Shown here piece by piece: positions 34,103 to 42,724 of a stretch of 64,000 bases of DNA. How positions within the stretch are numbered: position 1 is the first letter of the stretch; each line of letters starts with the position of its first letter. The notes beneath the pieces were generated by a model. It searched no databases, was not told the DNA's origin, and was given only the letters and a program-made list of their open reading frames with translations. The stretch is from Rhodococcus jostii NBRC 16295 (lineage in GTDB: Bacteria > Actinomycetota > Actinomycetes > Mycobacteriales > Mycobacteriaceae): the NCBI RefSeq assembly GCF_001894825.1, contig NZ_BCWY01000001.1, positions 124,001 through 188,000 of the forward strand. Reading direction: 5' to 3'. Made by a program: the position numbers and the translations under genes.

Positions 34103-35031
34103 GTGTGGGTCGTGCGGGAGAAGTGCATCGCCGTCGGATGATCTGCGTTCCGTTGGCGTAACTCGTGTGGAGAAGTTCGGGGGTACGTAGCGTCGCGGAG
34201 CCTACGGACAGGCCGAAGGGTCTACAGATGACGATGTACCTGGAGTCGAGTGTCTGCACTGACGAGGAAATGCCAGTTGGTGTGGTCGCCACGGCCGAGC
34301 TGAGCGGCCGCCCGGATCCCGGAGTCTGCAGCGGCATCACATCGAGACGAGAGGATGTTGTTGCACCGGCAAGCAGCTCGAGAGGGGAAGTCGTTCCGTC
34401 GTCCGGTAATTGGATTCCGACCACTCCGCAAATCTCGTAGCATCCGTTGACAGCGGCATCGTCGAGCTGACAAATGTCGAATCGGTTCGCCAAGCCGCCG
34501 AGACTTCGACGGACCGAAACATCGGCCGACCGCGGCAGAGGCCGACAGGCAGATGAAACTCCAGGCAGACGGACTACTGTTGGGACTCGGGTTGCGAATC
34601 CACCCACACTCATCCGGCAGCGACGGTCGTGTGAACCCGTCCAAAGCCGGGGGACGAGTTCGTTGACGAAAGCTGAGTAGCGATCGAGCAACGTAAGATT
34701 CTATAGAATCAGTGGGATGTCGATGTCGAAGTCGAGCATCGCTAGGTTTCGTGGGGATGGATCGAATGCGGGGGAAATAGGCGCTCATCTCCCTTCCTTG
34801 CGTGCCGAACGACTGGGCTCCACGTTGAAAGTGTGACACAGATCCTATAATATGCAACTGTCGCGCTCCGTGAGCCTTGTGCGCATGGCATCGGTCTGCT
34901 GTCGACCCCACCTCCGTTTCTTCGGCGTGGAGCGGAACCTCCCGAACCCCGGCCTGGCGGATAGCCACCTCCCTCCCAATCGACCGTTTTGCCACGACAC
35001 GCGCCGAAGTAACGCGTGACAACCGAAAGGT
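34103..35031. other. long intergenic region (about 930 bp) without a supported gene
   Basis: Divergent region between the amidohydrolase and the DUF1275 gene. It contains the palindrome at 34697-34710. Frames seen on either strand lack ribosome sites and motifs. Confidence 0.4.
34697..34710. promoter_or_regulatory. perfect palindrome GATTCTATAGAATC
   Basis: Fully self-complementary and sharing both arms with 21961-21974, 12.7 kb away. Probable second site of the same regulator, perhaps the FCD-type GntR protein at 22236-22904. Confidence 0.5.
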
Positions 35032-35043
35032 ATGTACACAAAC

Positions 35044-35832
35044 ATGACTGAAGACATTCGCCCGTCGGGCGTGACAACCGTGGGCGGCGGCCGTGCCCGC
35101 GAACCAGCGGCGGGGCAGCCGCCGACGTCGAGATCCGGATCGACGGGGGCGCCCCGTGCCGACATAGCCGTTGCCGGTGACCATGCGGCGTTGGTGCTGA
35201 TGATGATGTTGACCTTCGTCACCGGCGTAGTAGACGCCATCGGCTATCTCGGTCTCGATCGCGTCTTCACCGGGAATATGACCGGCAACATCGTGATCCT
35301 GGCAATGGGAGTTGCGGGTGCAGATGAACTGCCGGTGTTGGGTCCGGCGTCCGCGCTAGTCGCCTTCGCCGTCGGTGCATTCGTGACCGGCATCGCATTG
35401 CGATCGTCGAGTTCCCTTTGGACTCTTCGCGTCACGTTGGCCCTGACCACCGGCGCCTCGATCCTCTTCGCGCTCGCGGTAGTGCTCTTTGTCGTCGATG
35501 GAGCACCCTCTCCCCTCGTGCAGGTGGGCGTGGCGTCGTTGACAGCCGCGACGATGGGCGAGCAAGCGTATGTTGCCCGGTCGCTGGCAGTGAAGGACCT
35601 GACAACCGTTGTCGTGACGTCCACGCTGACATCGTTCGCCGGTGATTCGCTGGTCCGAGGTGGGCGACACGCAGTGTTCAACCGGAGAATTACAGCAATT
35701 GCAGTACTCTTCGCCGGCGCAGCTGTTGGCGCACTACTGCTGCTTTTCGGGCACATCTGGGTGCCGATGATGCTGGCAGCGGCATTGACGTTCACGGTCG
35801 CCGTGTACGGCCACCGCCGCTATCGCGGATAA
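35044..35832 (+). CDS. DUF1275 family membrane protein (YoaK-like)
   Basis: 262 residues. A polar N-terminal 45 residues are followed by about six membrane segments, with the family hallmark VTGVVDAIGYLGLDRVFTGNMTGNIVIL. The role of DUF1275 proteins is unknown, and transport or membrane-redox functions have been proposed. AAAGG lies only one base before an ATG at 35032 and 13 bases before the ATG at 35044, so I prefer the latter. It stands alone among catabolic genes, possibly a transporter for the pathway. Confidence 0.85.
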   Translation: MTEDIRPSGVTTVGGGRAREPAAGQPPTSRSGSTGAPRADIAVAGDHAALVLMMMLTFVTGVVDAIGYLGLDRVFTGNMTGNIVILAMGVAGADELPVLGPASALVAFAVGAFVTGIALRSSSSLWTLRVTLALTTGASILFALAVVLFVVDGAPSPLVQVGVASLTAATMGEQAYVARSLAVKDLTTVVVTSTLTSFAGDSLVRGGRHAVFNRRITAIAVLFAGAAVGALLLLFGHIWVPMMLAAALTFTVAVYGHRRYRG

Positions 35833-35956
35833 CGAACCGGGGCCTCGGGCCGATCTTCCGTAGATGAACACACGATTCTGTGAGAAGACATGTTGACGTG
35901 CGGAGAGGGCGTTGGAGTCGTGTTACTCCGGGCTTTCGCTGCGGTCTGAGCGTGCC

Positions 35957-36240
35957 TTACCCGTCGGCGGACGCGAAGTCGAAGAACCGGGGCGGTTCGG
36001 GCAGCTCAAGTGCCGCGAGGTTCCGCTTATGGCCGGCGATGACGGCCGCGCGTTGGGCCACCCGGCCGTGGTCGGTGGCAAGGATCTCCAGGTGCATACG
36101 ATTGCACACGAACTCGTGACGGATGCCCATCCAGGCGTCACCGGCTTCGGTCTCGGCGACCCGGATCCGCAGCAGCGCCAGCCAGCACAGTTGTCCGCGG
36201 GCGCGGATGGGGTCCTGTCGTTGCGGACGACCGACGCAGC
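35957..36240 (-). pseudogene. IS1634-like transposase, C-terminal remnant
   Basis: The minus strand reads RARGQLCWLALLRIRVAETE then HLEILATDHGRVAQRAAV and ends LPEPPRFFDFASADG plus stop. This matches the C terminus of IS1634-type transposases (AHVLICWLALLLIRVIE...LAALDLPEPPRFFDF). It has no start and lacks the catalytic DDE domain. Confidence 0.65.
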
Positions 36241-36286
36241 CTAACTAGGACGTCACGTCGCGACAGTTCGACGGCACAGGGTAGGC

Positions 36287-36331
36287 ACATGGAACGGCGG
36301 CGGTCTCGAAGAGATCGCCGCCGCTCCATGT
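36287..36331. terminator. 21-bp hairpin downstream of the adenosine deaminase-like gene
   Basis: acatggaacggcggcggtct and the nearly complementary stretch ending at 36331 pair with two mismatches around a 3-base loop. It lies 67 bases past the deaminase stop and probably ends its transcript. Confidence 0.6.
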
Positions 36332-36397
36332 TCTACCGAAAAACAATTGAGGTCGCCTACAACCCGTCGACGCCGCGTCCTCGTTCCGCCAACCTTT

Positions 36398-37444
36398 CTA
36401 CATGGCATTCAATTCCGAACCAAGGCGCGTCATTTCAGCCCGAAACTCCTTCCGAAGAACAGATTTGTCCGACTCGTCCAACCAGGCTGCATCCAACGCG
36501 GACAATCCCGCCGCATGGGTGCTGTCGATATCGAGGACACAATCACGAAAGTATTTGATGTATTCGGATCCCAGATCGGTGTGCAGCATCGTCGGGTCAT
36601 CGGTGTGCACGGTCACGTTCACGCCGGCGTCGAACATCGTTTTGACCGGATTGACTGCACCGTCCGGGGTCTCGTCGATCGCAGCCCACGGCCAGAACAT
36701 CTGTGCGCTAGTGAGCGCACAGGTAAATGGAATCTGCTCGTCCACTACTCTTTGGAGTACCTGAGCATCTCGCGTAACGCGGTACCCGTGATCGATTCGG
36801 TCGCATCCCAGTTCATCGAGGCACGTCAGAATGTGGCTGGCGGGTCCATCGTGGCTCGTGTGCGCCGTCCTCTTCAGCCCCGCCCGTCCTGCCGCCTGGT
36901 AGACGGTCGCGAACTTCTCCGGAGGATCCGGAAGCTCGTCGTGGTCCATGCCGATACCGATTACTTCGTCGCGGCGATGCGCGACGATCGCATCGAGCAT
37001 CTCGCGAGCGACAGCGATCGACTGCTGCCGGTTGATGGACGGGATCAGTCGACCTTGCACGCCGAATTCGGCCTCAGCGCGGCGGATCCCATCCACGAGT
37101 CCATCGACGACCTCTGTGTAGGCAACACCGTCAGCCATGTGATTCGTCGGGTTGAAAAACATCTCCATATAACGCACGTTGCTGTTCTGGTATCCGTCTT
37201 CGAGTGACTCGTACGCGATACGCGAAAAGTCGTCCCGATCTCTGAGGGCGCTGCAGACGAAGGAGTGGCTGGTGAGAAATCCGATGAGATCCACGTATTC
37301 GTAGAGTGCGCCGGGGTCTCCCGCCGGAAGGGGTATCGAATTCTTGCGGGCAATTTCCACCACCGTCTGAAGCCGGACTGCTCCGGTGACGTGGTTGTGG
37401 AGTTCTACCTTGGGGATGCTCCGGAGGTATTTGTCGGCGTTCAT
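36398..37444 (-). CDS. adenosine deaminase-family amidohydrolase
   Basis: 348 residues from an ATG with AGGAG 5 bases upstream. Family motifs: IPKVELHNHVTGAVR (HxH metal ligands), CDRIDHGYR, and VTVHTDDPTML (Asp pair). The HAGE motif that normally carries the catalytic Glu is replaced by AHTSHDGPAS, so Glu is absent. The protein therefore may act on something other than adenosine or by a changed mechanism. The palindrome TTGACCAATGGTCAA at 37574 lies 130 bases upstream and may be its operator. Similar His-for-Glu replacement occurs in the neighbouring amidohydrolase at 32660. Confidence 0.85.
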   Translation of the reverse strand: MNADKYLRSIPKVELHNHVTGAVRLQTVVEIARKNSIPLPAGDPGALYEYVDLIGFLTSHSFVCSALRDRDDFSRIAYESLEDGYQNSNVRYMEMFFNPTNHMADGVAYTEVVDGLVDGIRRAEAEFGVQGRLIPSINRQQSIAVAREMLDAIVAHRRDEVIGIGMDHDELPDPPEKFATVYQAAGRAGLKRTAHTSHDGPASHILTCLDELGCDRIDHGYRVTRDAQVLQRVVDEQIPFTCALTSAQMFWPWAAIDETPDGAVNPVKTMFDAGVNVTVHTDDPTMLHTDLGSEYIKYFRDCVLDIDSTHAAGLSALDAAWLDESDKSVLRKEFRAEMTRLGSELNAM

Positions 37445-37573
37445 TCGCTCTCCTGACCGTTGGGTGATCGAGGTGCTCGTTCGAGTGCTCGGACCGCCTC
37501 GAAGAGACACCGCTCCGGTCCAGACGAGCTTGACGCCGCGACGATACCAAAGAAGTAAACCAAAAGTTGAAAA

Positions 37574-37588
37574 TTGACCAATGGTCAA
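37574..37588. promoter_or_regulatory. palindrome TTGACC-AAT-GGTCAA
   Basis: Exact inverted repeat upstream of the adenosine deaminase-like gene. Its half-sites match the dyads at 21938 and 25364, hinting at a common regulator. Confidence 0.5.
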
Positions 37589-37607
37589 ATCCTGGTAGGT
37601 TAAGTCG

Positions 37608-37800
37608 ATGTTCTCCACCGTCGCAGTGGCCAATGGCGGCGAAGTTGCCATCCGCACGTACCGTGCGGCATGCGGACTCAGGATCGAGACGGTCGCTGTT
37701 CGTCTCGGTGAAGATCGACCTTCGATCCATCAGTCGAAGGCGGAGGAGGCGCTTTGCCAGATTGGCGAGCAGGCCATCCGGTTCGGGCCCATCTTTCTCG
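37608..37800 (+). pseudogene. pyruvate carboxylase, N-terminal fragment
   Basis: Reads MFSTVAVANGGEVAIRTYRA then LGEDRPSIHQSKAEEALCQI. This follows the start of actinobacterial pyruvate carboxylase (MFxKVLVANRGEIAIRAFRAA...YEDRNSxHRLKADEAYxIGE). A one-base deletion after QIGE shifts the frame, and the rest of the 1,100-residue protein is absent. A remnant of recombination near the transhydrogenase operon. Confidence 0.75.
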
Positions 37801-38073
37801 CCACGAGATCGTCTTGGCCGGGATGGGCTCCTGCGCGGCCGCGATCGCTACCGGCTAATAGTTTCTCTCGCGGAATCCCGATCTCGTCATCCTGTGAGCC
37901 GCGGCGAATATCTCGTTCGTCGGGCCATCTGAGGAAACCCGGCGAACTCCCCGGCAAAGCCACGGCGCTCGCTGCTGCAAAGGCTACCAACATGTTCCGC
38001 CTAAGCGCGGTCAGCCGCTGCCTCTCTCGGTGAGTCGAAACGTGTGCGTTACGTACAAAAGGAAGGCAGGTAG

Positions 38074-39201
38074 TTGGACACATCGCAAAGAGTCGAAGGG
38101 CCGCGCGTGGGGGTTGTTCGTGAGCGGAATGACGGAGAACGACGTGTGGCATTGGTCCCGAAGATCGTGGCATCGTTGACAGGCAAGGGCGTCAATGTAG
38201 TCATTGAGTCGGGTGCCGGTCTGGGTGCGTTGATCCCCGACAAGTTGTATACCGACGCCGGCGCAACCGTCGGTGATCCGTGGTCGGCCGACGTCGTCGT
38301 CAAGGTTGCGCCGCCGTCCGATGCCGAAATCGGAAAACTGTCGACCGGTCAGACACTGATCGGATTCTGTGCCCCACATAATGCCGACAATAAGATCGAG
38401 GTGCTGAAGTCCGCGGGTGTGCGCGCCTTCGCGGTCGAGGCCATCCCGCGTATCTCTCGCGCGCAGGTGATGGACGCGTTGTCGTCGCAGGCCAGCGTTG
38501 CCGGATACAAGGCTGTATTGCTCGCGGCATCGGAGTCGACCAGGTTCTTCCCGATGCTCACGACGGCTGCCGGCACGGTGAAGCCAGCGAATGTGTTGAT
38601 CCTCGGTGTCGGGGTTGCGGGCTTGCAGGCATTGGCCACTGCCAAACGTCTCGGTGGCCGACCGACCGGGTACGACGTGCGGCCGGAGGTGGCCGATCAG
38701 GTTCGTTCGGTCGGCGCCCGTTGGCTCGATCTGGGAATCGACGCAACCGGCGAAGGTGGCTACGCCCGTCAGTTGACGGCCGAGGAACGGGCTCAGCAGC
38801 AGCAGGCGTTGGAGGACGCGATCAAGGGATTCGACGTCGTCATAACTACTGCGTTGGTTCCGGGTCGGCCGGCGCCACAGTTGGTGACTGCGGCTGCGGT
38901 GGAAGGTATGAAGCCCGGGTCGGTGATCGTCGACATGGCAGGGGAGACCGGTGGCAACTGCGCGCTCACCGAACCCGGAAAGACTGTTGTCAAGCACGGC
39001 GTGACCATCGCTTCACCGCTGAACCTACCGGCGACGATGCCCGAGCACGCCAGCGAGTTGTACGCGAAGAATGTTGCGGAACTGATCGAGCTGATGCTGG
39101 TCGATGGCAAACTAGCCCCCGACTTCTCCGATCAGGTGCTCGCGGACTCATGTGTGACTTCGCGGTCAGAACTGAAAGTCGCTCCTGGAGGAAAGCATTG
39201 A
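38074..39201 (+). CDS. pntA: NAD(P) transhydrogenase, NAD-binding alpha subunit (PntAA-type)
   Basis: 375 residues, the soluble NAD(H)-binding domain I alone: VGVVRERNDGERRVALVPKIV at the N terminus, KPANVLILGVGVAGLQALATAKRLGG (Rossmann motif) near residue 170, and GYDVRPEVADQVRSVGARWLDL. I use the TTG at 38074 because AGGAAGGCAGG precedes it. The three-gene split (domain I, short membrane subunit, beta) is standard in actinobacteria. The proton-pumping enzyme balances NADPH against NADH, useful for oxygenase reactions. Confidence 0.9.
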   Translation: MDTSQRVEGPRVGVVRERNDGERRVALVPKIVASLTGKGVNVVIESGAGLGALIPDKLYTDAGATVGDPWSADVVVKVAPPSDAEIGKLSTGQTLIGFCAPHNADNKIEVLKSAGVRAFAVEAIPRISRAQVMDALSSQASVAGYKAVLLAASESTRFFPMLTTAAGTVKPANVLILGVGVAGLQALATAKRLGGRPTGYDVRPEVADQVRSVGARWLDLGIDATGEGGYARQLTAEERAQQQQALEDAIKGFDVVITTALVPGRPAPQLVTAAAVEGMKPGSVIVDMAGETGGNCALTEPGKTVVKHGVTIASPLNLPATMPEHASELYAKNVAELIELMLVDGKLAPDFSDQVLADSCVTSRSELKVAPGGKH

Positions 39202-39317
39202 TAGCCACACTGGCAACAGCGGCGAGAAGGCTTGTCGCGGCGATCGTCGACTACATCGTGATGCCGTGCTCGCTCGAGTATGAGCACTGGTATACGGACG
39301 ACGAGACGGAGGATTGA
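39198..39317 (+). CDS. 39-residue small protein inside the pnt operon
   Basis: Begins at a TTG overlapping the pntA stop by 4 bases (TTGA), with GGAGG 6 bases upstream, and stops 2 bases before the next start. It reads IATLATAARRLVAAIVDYIV then MPCSLEYEHWYTDDETED: an amphipathic or membrane helix followed by an acidic tail. The tight spacing on both sides argues it is translated. No family is recognised. It could be an accessory peptide of the transhydrogenase. Confidence 0.5.
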   Translation: MIATLATAARRLVAAIVDYIVMPCSLEYEHWYTDDETED

Positions 39318-39319
39318 GC

Positions 39320-39655
39320 ATGTATACCGAATTGCTCGCGAATATTGCAATCCTCGTTCTGTCCGGGTTCGTGGGATTCGCCGTAATCTCGAAGGTACCC
39401 AACACCCTGCACACCCCGTTGATGTCGGGAACCAACGCGATCCACGGGATCGTAGTTTTGGGTGCGCTGGTGACATTAGGGCGGGTGGAGAACCCCTCGG
39501 TGCTGATCCAACTTATTTTGTTCATTGCGGTGATCTTCGGAACTCTCAACGTTATAGGTGGGTTCGTGGTGACCGACCGGATGCTGGGCATGTTCAAGCC
39601 CGATCGGGCGACTGCTACGGCGCGCGCCAAGCATTCTGAGAAAGGCGAAGTCTGA
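39320..39655 (+). CDS. pntAB: NAD(P) transhydrogenase membrane subunit (PntAB-type)
   Basis: 111 residues with about three membrane segments and the conserved start MYTELLANIAILVLSGFVGF, SKVPNTLHTPLMSGTNAIHG and FGTLNVIGGFVVTDRMLGMF. GGAGG lies 7 bases upstream. It is the membrane domain that accompanies the soluble alpha subunit and overlaps the beta-subunit gene by one base. Confidence 0.9.
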   Translation: MYTELLANIAILVLSGFVGFAVISKVPNTLHTPLMSGTNAIHGIVVLGALVTLGRVENPSVLIQLILFIAVIFGTLNVIGGFVVTDRMLGMFKPDRATATARAKHSEKGEV

Positions 39656-41076
39656 TGGACAACTTCATAATCGTGCTCTACATCGTCGCGTTCGCGATGT
39701 TCATTTACGGTCTGATGGGTTTGACAGGGCCGAAGACCGCTGTACGCGGCAATCAGATCGCTGCTGTAGGTATGGCGATCGCAGTGATTGCGACCTTGCT
39801 TTCGGTGCTGCACACCCAAAACTGGATCCTCATCGCGGCCGGCCTACTGGCCGGTGTGCTGCTTGGTATTCCGCCGGCGCGCCACACCAAGATGACGGCG
39901 ATGCCGCAATTGGTGGCGTTGTTCAACGGCGTCGGTGGTGGCACTGTCGCGTTGATCGCGTGGGCCGAATTCCTCGACACCAGCGGCTTCTCGAACTTCA
40001 AACATGGTGAGGAACCGACGGTGCACATCATCGTCGGTTCACTGTTCGCCGCGGTCATCGGGTCGATCTCGTTCTGGGGATCGCTGGTCGCGTACGGCAA
40101 GCTGCAAGAGATCCTGCCCGGGTCCCCGATTACTCTGGGCCGCGCCCAGCAACCGGTCAACGCCCTGCTGTTGATCGGTGCTGCCGTCTCTGCGGTCGTG
40201 ATCGGCATGGGTGCTTCCGGTGAAGGAGTGTCGCCGTGGTGGATAGTTGCTGTCCTCGTCCTGGCGGGCGTGCTGGGGTTGATGGTGGTGTTGCCGATCG
40301 GCGGCGCCGACATGCCCGTTGTGATCTCCCTGCTCAACGCGCTCACTGGATTGTCCGCGGCTGCTGCCGGGTTGGCATTGAATAATCAAGCGATGATCGT
40401 GGCGGGAATGATCGTCGGCGCGTCGGGCACGATCCTGACGAATTTGATGGCGAAGGCGATGAACCGGTCCATTCCGGCGATCGTGGCCGGTGGGTTCGGC
40501 GGTACGGGTGTCGCTGCCGCAGACCATACTGGTGAGCACAAGAGCGCGAAGGCGACCAACGCTGCGGATGCGGCGATTCAGATGGCGTACGCAAATCAGG
40601 TGATCGTCGTCCCTGGCTATGGGATGGCTGTGGCGCAGGCGCAGCACGCTGTCAAGGAAATGGCGACTCTGTTGGAAGCCAACGGTGTCGAGGTCAAGTA
40701 CGCGATCCACCCGGTCGCCGGACGTATGCCGGGGCATATGAACGTGCTGCTCGCCGAGGCCGAAGTCTCCTATGACGCGCTTCGGGAGATGGACGACATC
40801 AATGGGGAGTTCTCCCGCACCGATGTGGTGTTGGTGATCGGTGCCAACGATGTCACGAACCCCGCCGCACGCACCGACCCCAGCAGCCCGATTCATGGGA
40901 TGCCGATCCTGAATGTGGACCAGGCCAAGTCAGTCATCGTGCTCAAACGGTCGATGAACTCCGGTTTCGCAGGGATCGACAACCCCCTGTTCTACGCCGA
41001 TCACACCTCCATGCTGTTCGGTGACGCCAAGAAATCTGTCGGTGCCGTTACAGAAGAACTCAAAGTACTGTCGTGA
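39655..41076 (+). CDS. pntB: NAD(P) transhydrogenase beta subunit
   Basis: 473 residues. About nine membrane helices (residues 1-260) are followed by the NADP(H)-binding domain III with VIVVPGYGMAVAQAQHAV and FSRTDVVLVIGANDVTNPAA. Family length is normal. It overlaps the PntAB gene by one base. It completes a transhydrogenase that couples hydride transfer between NADH and NADP+ to proton flow. Confidence 0.95.
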   Translation: MDNFIIVLYIVAFAMFIYGLMGLTGPKTAVRGNQIAAVGMAIAVIATLLSVLHTQNWILIAAGLLAGVLLGIPPARHTKMTAMPQLVALFNGVGGGTVALIAWAEFLDTSGFSNFKHGEEPTVHIIVGSLFAAVIGSISFWGSLVAYGKLQEILPGSPITLGRAQQPVNALLLIGAAVSAVVIGMGASGEGVSPWWIVAVLVLAGVLGLMVVLPIGGADMPVVISLLNALTGLSAAAAGLALNNQAMIVAGMIVGASGTILTNLMAKAMNRSIPAIVAGGFGGTGVAAADHTGEHKSAKATNAADAAIQMAYANQVIVVPGYGMAVAQAQHAVKEMATLLEANGVEVKYAIHPVAGRMPGHMNVLLAEAEVSYDALREMDDINGEFSRTDVVLVIGANDVTNPAARTDPSSPIHGMPILNVDQAKSVIVLKRSMNSGFAGIDNPLFYADHTSMLFGDAKKSVGAVTEELKVLS

Positions 41077-41206
41077 ACGAGTCCGGCGTTGCACAAGAAG
41101 GTTGACATTAAGGGTGAGAGTGACTGGCACTCCACGTATTTCCTCGCTGCGGCGAGGTTCCCCAACTTCCAAGACTTCCGCAGTCCCGATCAGATGTGTG
41201 AATTCC

Positions 41207-41596
41207 GTGAACTCTCCTAAGAATCCCCAATGGCGAAAGCGGCGTCGTGCCGCTTGGATCGACACCAACCGCAGTCGCAATCATCCTGATCCCGAGGCGG
41301 AGCGCCTCATCGAGTTCGCCATGATGTGGGCACCATTCGGTGGCGCTACCGGCGAGGAGATCCTTGTGCACTTCGGAATGACAACGTGCCGGTTCGTCGA
41401 ACGATTGTGGCAGGTCGTCCCCGAATCTCACTGTCGTCGAGACGAGGTACGCAGTTTGGCGCGCGCATACCCGCACCATGGCCGAACCGGCGGCCAGCCG
41501 GCGGCTGACGGTCCGACAGGTCCCACGAACCGGCGAAGAAACCAGAGTAGTCGAACTTCAACAGGAAGAAACGTGGAACAGCCATCACGACAATGA
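41207..41596 (+). CDS. hypothetical protein with DUF3263-like segment
   Basis: About 129 residues from a GTG (GTG at 41198 is the alternative). The middle reads ERLIEFAMMWAPFGGATGEE then LVHFGMTTCRFVERLW, which resembles the DUF3263 pattern of actinobacterial small HTH-like proteins. The last third is polar, Arg/Thr/Gly-rich. No clear ribosome site is seen, so expression is uncertain. It sits between pntB and a transposase remnant. Confidence 0.45.
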   Translation: MNSPKNPQWRKRRRAAWIDTNRSRNHPDPEAERLIEFAMMWAPFGGATGEEILVHFGMTTCRFVERLWQVVPESHCRRDEVRSLARAYPHHGRTGGQPAADGPTGPTNRRRNQSSRTSTGRNVEQPSRQ

Positions 41597-41919
41597 CATT
41601 CTCGAGCTTGCGCTTCTCCGGGAGCCGCTGGGAAGCGCAGACTCCGGAAGACGTTGCTGCCGCCTCCTCAATCGATATCGGGGAGGGCAAGCACCGGCTC
41701 CGAGGTGCTGTTTCGGTTTTGAGCTTGTCCGACTTCAGGAAGGCATCACCTCTCCCGAACGCTTCTCTTGCTGTTCGCAAATGCAACACTTGGTTGAGAC
41801 CCCGCAAGAGCACGTCTTAGGACGTGACCGGGTCTTCTTGCGGCTCGCGAGCACTTGACCGTCAAACTACTTCCCGCCGCCGCACTAGGCGGTCGCTCTC
41901 TGTGTGCCAAGCCGATCTG
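41597..41919. other. no recognisable gene (323 bp)
   Basis: Lies between the DUF3263-like frame and the transposase remnant. Nothing with a motif or ribosome site was seen. Confidence 0.4.
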
Positions 41920-42480
41920 GTTTCCGCACTTCGGCATCCAGATCCCGCGCAGCGCGGTGACCGTGGCGCTAATCCGGGTGGTGGTCAGGCCCGTGTGCGG
42001 TCGCCGCGGTGACCCCGACGGCCCAGTCCGCGTCCATCCTGTGCTGCACGAAGTCACCGGCCCACAATCCGAGGATGTCGGGTTCGCCGTTCACGCTCAC
42101 ACCGATCGCGACGTAATCGGCCGGTTTGTGACCTGTCTGTCGCGGGTGTTGACGCGTATCGCGTCGCTGAACACCACCGGGTAGACCTCATCGAGGCCCG
42201 GTTCTTCCACTCGATCATCTCGGCGATCCACCTTGACGGTGATCCGGGCGATTGTGTCCCTCGAATATGTTCCCCGTACCCGTCAGTGAACTGGGTTCGC
42301 CGATCTCCGGTAGTCAGTGCCAACGCACTGTGTCAGTGGCTCGGTGACCTCGATCTCGACCGGCCGGATCTCGCTGAGCACCGTCTTAGTGCGGGTGCCG
42401 TTGCGTGAGTTTCCGCTATCGCGGCCGGCCGAAATCGTGTGTCCGTAGCCGAGATGCTCGGTGATCTGCATCAAGTGCGG
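41920..42480 (-). pseudogene. IS256/Mutator-family transposase remnant
   Basis: Minus-strand pieces in different frames read VYPVVFSDAIRVNTRDRQV, then NRPI followed by VAIGVSVNGEPDILGLW, the conserved core of Mutator transposases (VYPVVFIDAVHVKIRDGQVANRPIYVALAVTVDGHRDILGLWAG). ALTTGEI-like sequence further upstream fits the N-terminal part. Frameshifts and a missing C terminus make it inactive. Confidence 0.75.
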
Positions 42481-42724
42481 TTTCGAGCACGTTCTTCGTC
42501 ATCCGGTGGAGCAGTGAGCTCGATGCCCTGTTCGTTCGCTCGCGCCACGAGCTTCTCGGGCAACTGCTGCTGATTACTTCGTTCGCCATGGGGCCAATGT
42601 TGCTGTCATGGTATGTCTTTCCCGCCAAGCACGCTGCTCGGCGGGAAAGGCCAACGCGGATCCACCATCAATCCCAGTCCCGAAGGATCAGTTACATCAG
42701 AGACGCACCACTAGATTGGTACAT

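Noticed and set aside
34165..34680. Several small frames in the long gap after the amidohydrolase
   Set aside because: None has a ribosome site or a recognisable domain.
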